NCBI RefSeq assembly: GCF_000294655.1
Contig: NZ_CAHP01000047.1
Location: 20,522-84,521, forward strand
DNA from: Magnetospirillum molischianum DSM 120
Lineage (GTDB): Bacteria; Pseudomonadota; Alphaproteobacteria; Rhodospirillales; Magnetospirillaceae
Reading direction: 5' to 3'
DNA: 64,000 bases
The number at the start of each line of letters is the position of its first letter. Position 1 is the first letter of the stretch. Under the pieces are notes generated by a model. That model saw only the letters and a program-made list of their open reading frames with translations. It was not told the origin of the DNA and did not search any database. The translations under genes and the position numbers were made by a program. Shown in pieces: positions 63,656 to 64,000 of this stretch.

Positions 63656-64000
63656 ATTTGACCCAGGACGCCGACGAGCGCCAGCGCCGCGCCGCCAATC
63701 CCGCCGCCAGCGTCTGGGTCGCCGCCAGCGCGGGCACCGGCAAGACCAAGGTGCTGACCGACCGGGTTCTTACCCTGCTGTTGGCCGGGTCGGCACCGGG
63801 TCGGCTGCTTTGTTTGACCTTTACCAAGGCTGCCGCCGCCGAAATGGCGCTGCGGCTCAATCGGCGGCTGGCGCGTTGGGCCACCGCCACCGATCCCGAT
63901 CTCTTTGGCGAACTGACGGCGCTTTTGGGGCGTCCGCCCGAACCCGCCGAAAGCGTGCGGGCGCGGCGGTTGTTCGCCCTGGTGTTGGATGCGCCGGGGG
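63652..64000 (+). CDS. addA: Double-strand break repair helicase AddA (partial)
   Basis: The first 116 codons of a UvrD-type helicase-nuclease subunit; the gene runs off the right edge. It begins [20 protein letters not shown], then the Walker A motif [17 protein letters not shown] (near residue 22) and the [18 protein letters not shown] motif Ia, as in alphaproteobacterial AddA. AddAB processes DNA ends for recombination. The ATG at 63652 overlaps the xerD stop by four bases. The partner addB is not in the window. Confidence 0.85.
   Translation, partial: MNLTQDADERQRRAANPAASVWVAASAGTGKTKVLTDRVLTLLLAGSAPGRLLCLTFTKAAAAEMALRLNRRLARWATATDPDLFGELTALLGRPPEPAESVRARRLFALVLDAPG

Noticed and set aside
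1..64000. CRISPR arrays, insertion sequences, prophage genes, rRNA genes or toxin-antitoxin pairs.
   Set aside because: No regularly spaced repeats, transposases, phage structural genes or rRNA-like sequences were found in either strand; xerD is a chromosomal-type remnant, not an integrase.

Overview
The window is GC-rich chromosomal DNA, densely packed with overlapping genes. The gene set points to an alphaproteobacterium of the Rhodospirillales, most like Magnetospirillum/Phaeospirillum. Evidence is a ctrA gene beside fliI/fliJ, a ccoNOQP-ccoGHIS cluster, an LdtR-type MarR regulator, a DciA/mutY pair, a DivL-like protein, a ScfR-type propionate regulator and a GTP-type PEP carboxykinase. 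No insertion sequence, prophage, CRISPR array, rRNA or replication origin was seen. The species assignment is inference from family recognition, without any database search.

Layout. 1-4.4 kb (minus strand): a capsule/exopolysaccharide operon, manC-manB-kpsE-kpsM (kpsM runs off the left edge), preceded by an AT-rich stretch that looks foreign. 4.9-9.0 kb: a MenA-like prenyltransferase, a diguanylate cyclase, ChaC and RlmI. 9.2-18.5 kb (plus): cbb3 oxidase structural genes ccoNOQP, assembly genes ccoGHIS, then panB-panC joined by start/stop overlaps. 18.6-24.8 kb: a HAD hydrolase, pyrD, an orphan LuxR-type response regulator, fliJ-fliI, ctrA and LdtR. 24.9-31.4 kb: an EAL protein with ubiA, a methyltransferase, a tail-anchored orphan protein, a free Cache-domain protein and a chemoreceptor. 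31.5-43.7 kb: tRNA-Leu(GAG), a RluA-type synthase, Nudix genes, pckG, a DUF1285-NudL-CCA cluster, YqaA, the DivL-like pseudokinase, an alpha/beta hydrolase and RlmM. 43.8-50.8 kb: an unrecognised protein, then a propionyl-CoA carboxylase unit (pccB-pccA-carbonic anhydrase) divergent from its probable ScfR/PccR regulator, with operator-like repeats between them. 50.8-64 kb: dciA, mutY, nudC, cobC, prs, asd, a corC-aroB-aroK operon, a TPR-like exported protein, an internally deleted xerD, and the start of addA.

How genes work together. manC/manB make GDP-mannose for the KpsE/KpsM-exported polymer. CcoGHIS mature the copper- and heme-containing CcoNOQP terminal oxidase for low oxygen. PccB/PccA carboxylate propionyl-CoA, and the overlapping carbonic anhydrase could supply bicarbonate. 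PckG links C4 acids to gluconeogenesis. CtrA, DivL-like, FliI/J, GGDEF, EAL and MCP proteins together suggest motility and cell-cycle control.

Most notable observations: (1) xerD is reduced to 134 codons by a clean in-frame loss of its catalytic centre; (2) a DivL-like kinase has alanine at the phosphoacceptor site and an eroded ATP site; (3) a dispersed repeat occurs twice, each time between convergent genes; (4) PccR-like operators lie in the pcc intergenic region; (5) a short ORF plus hairpin lies ahead of asd.
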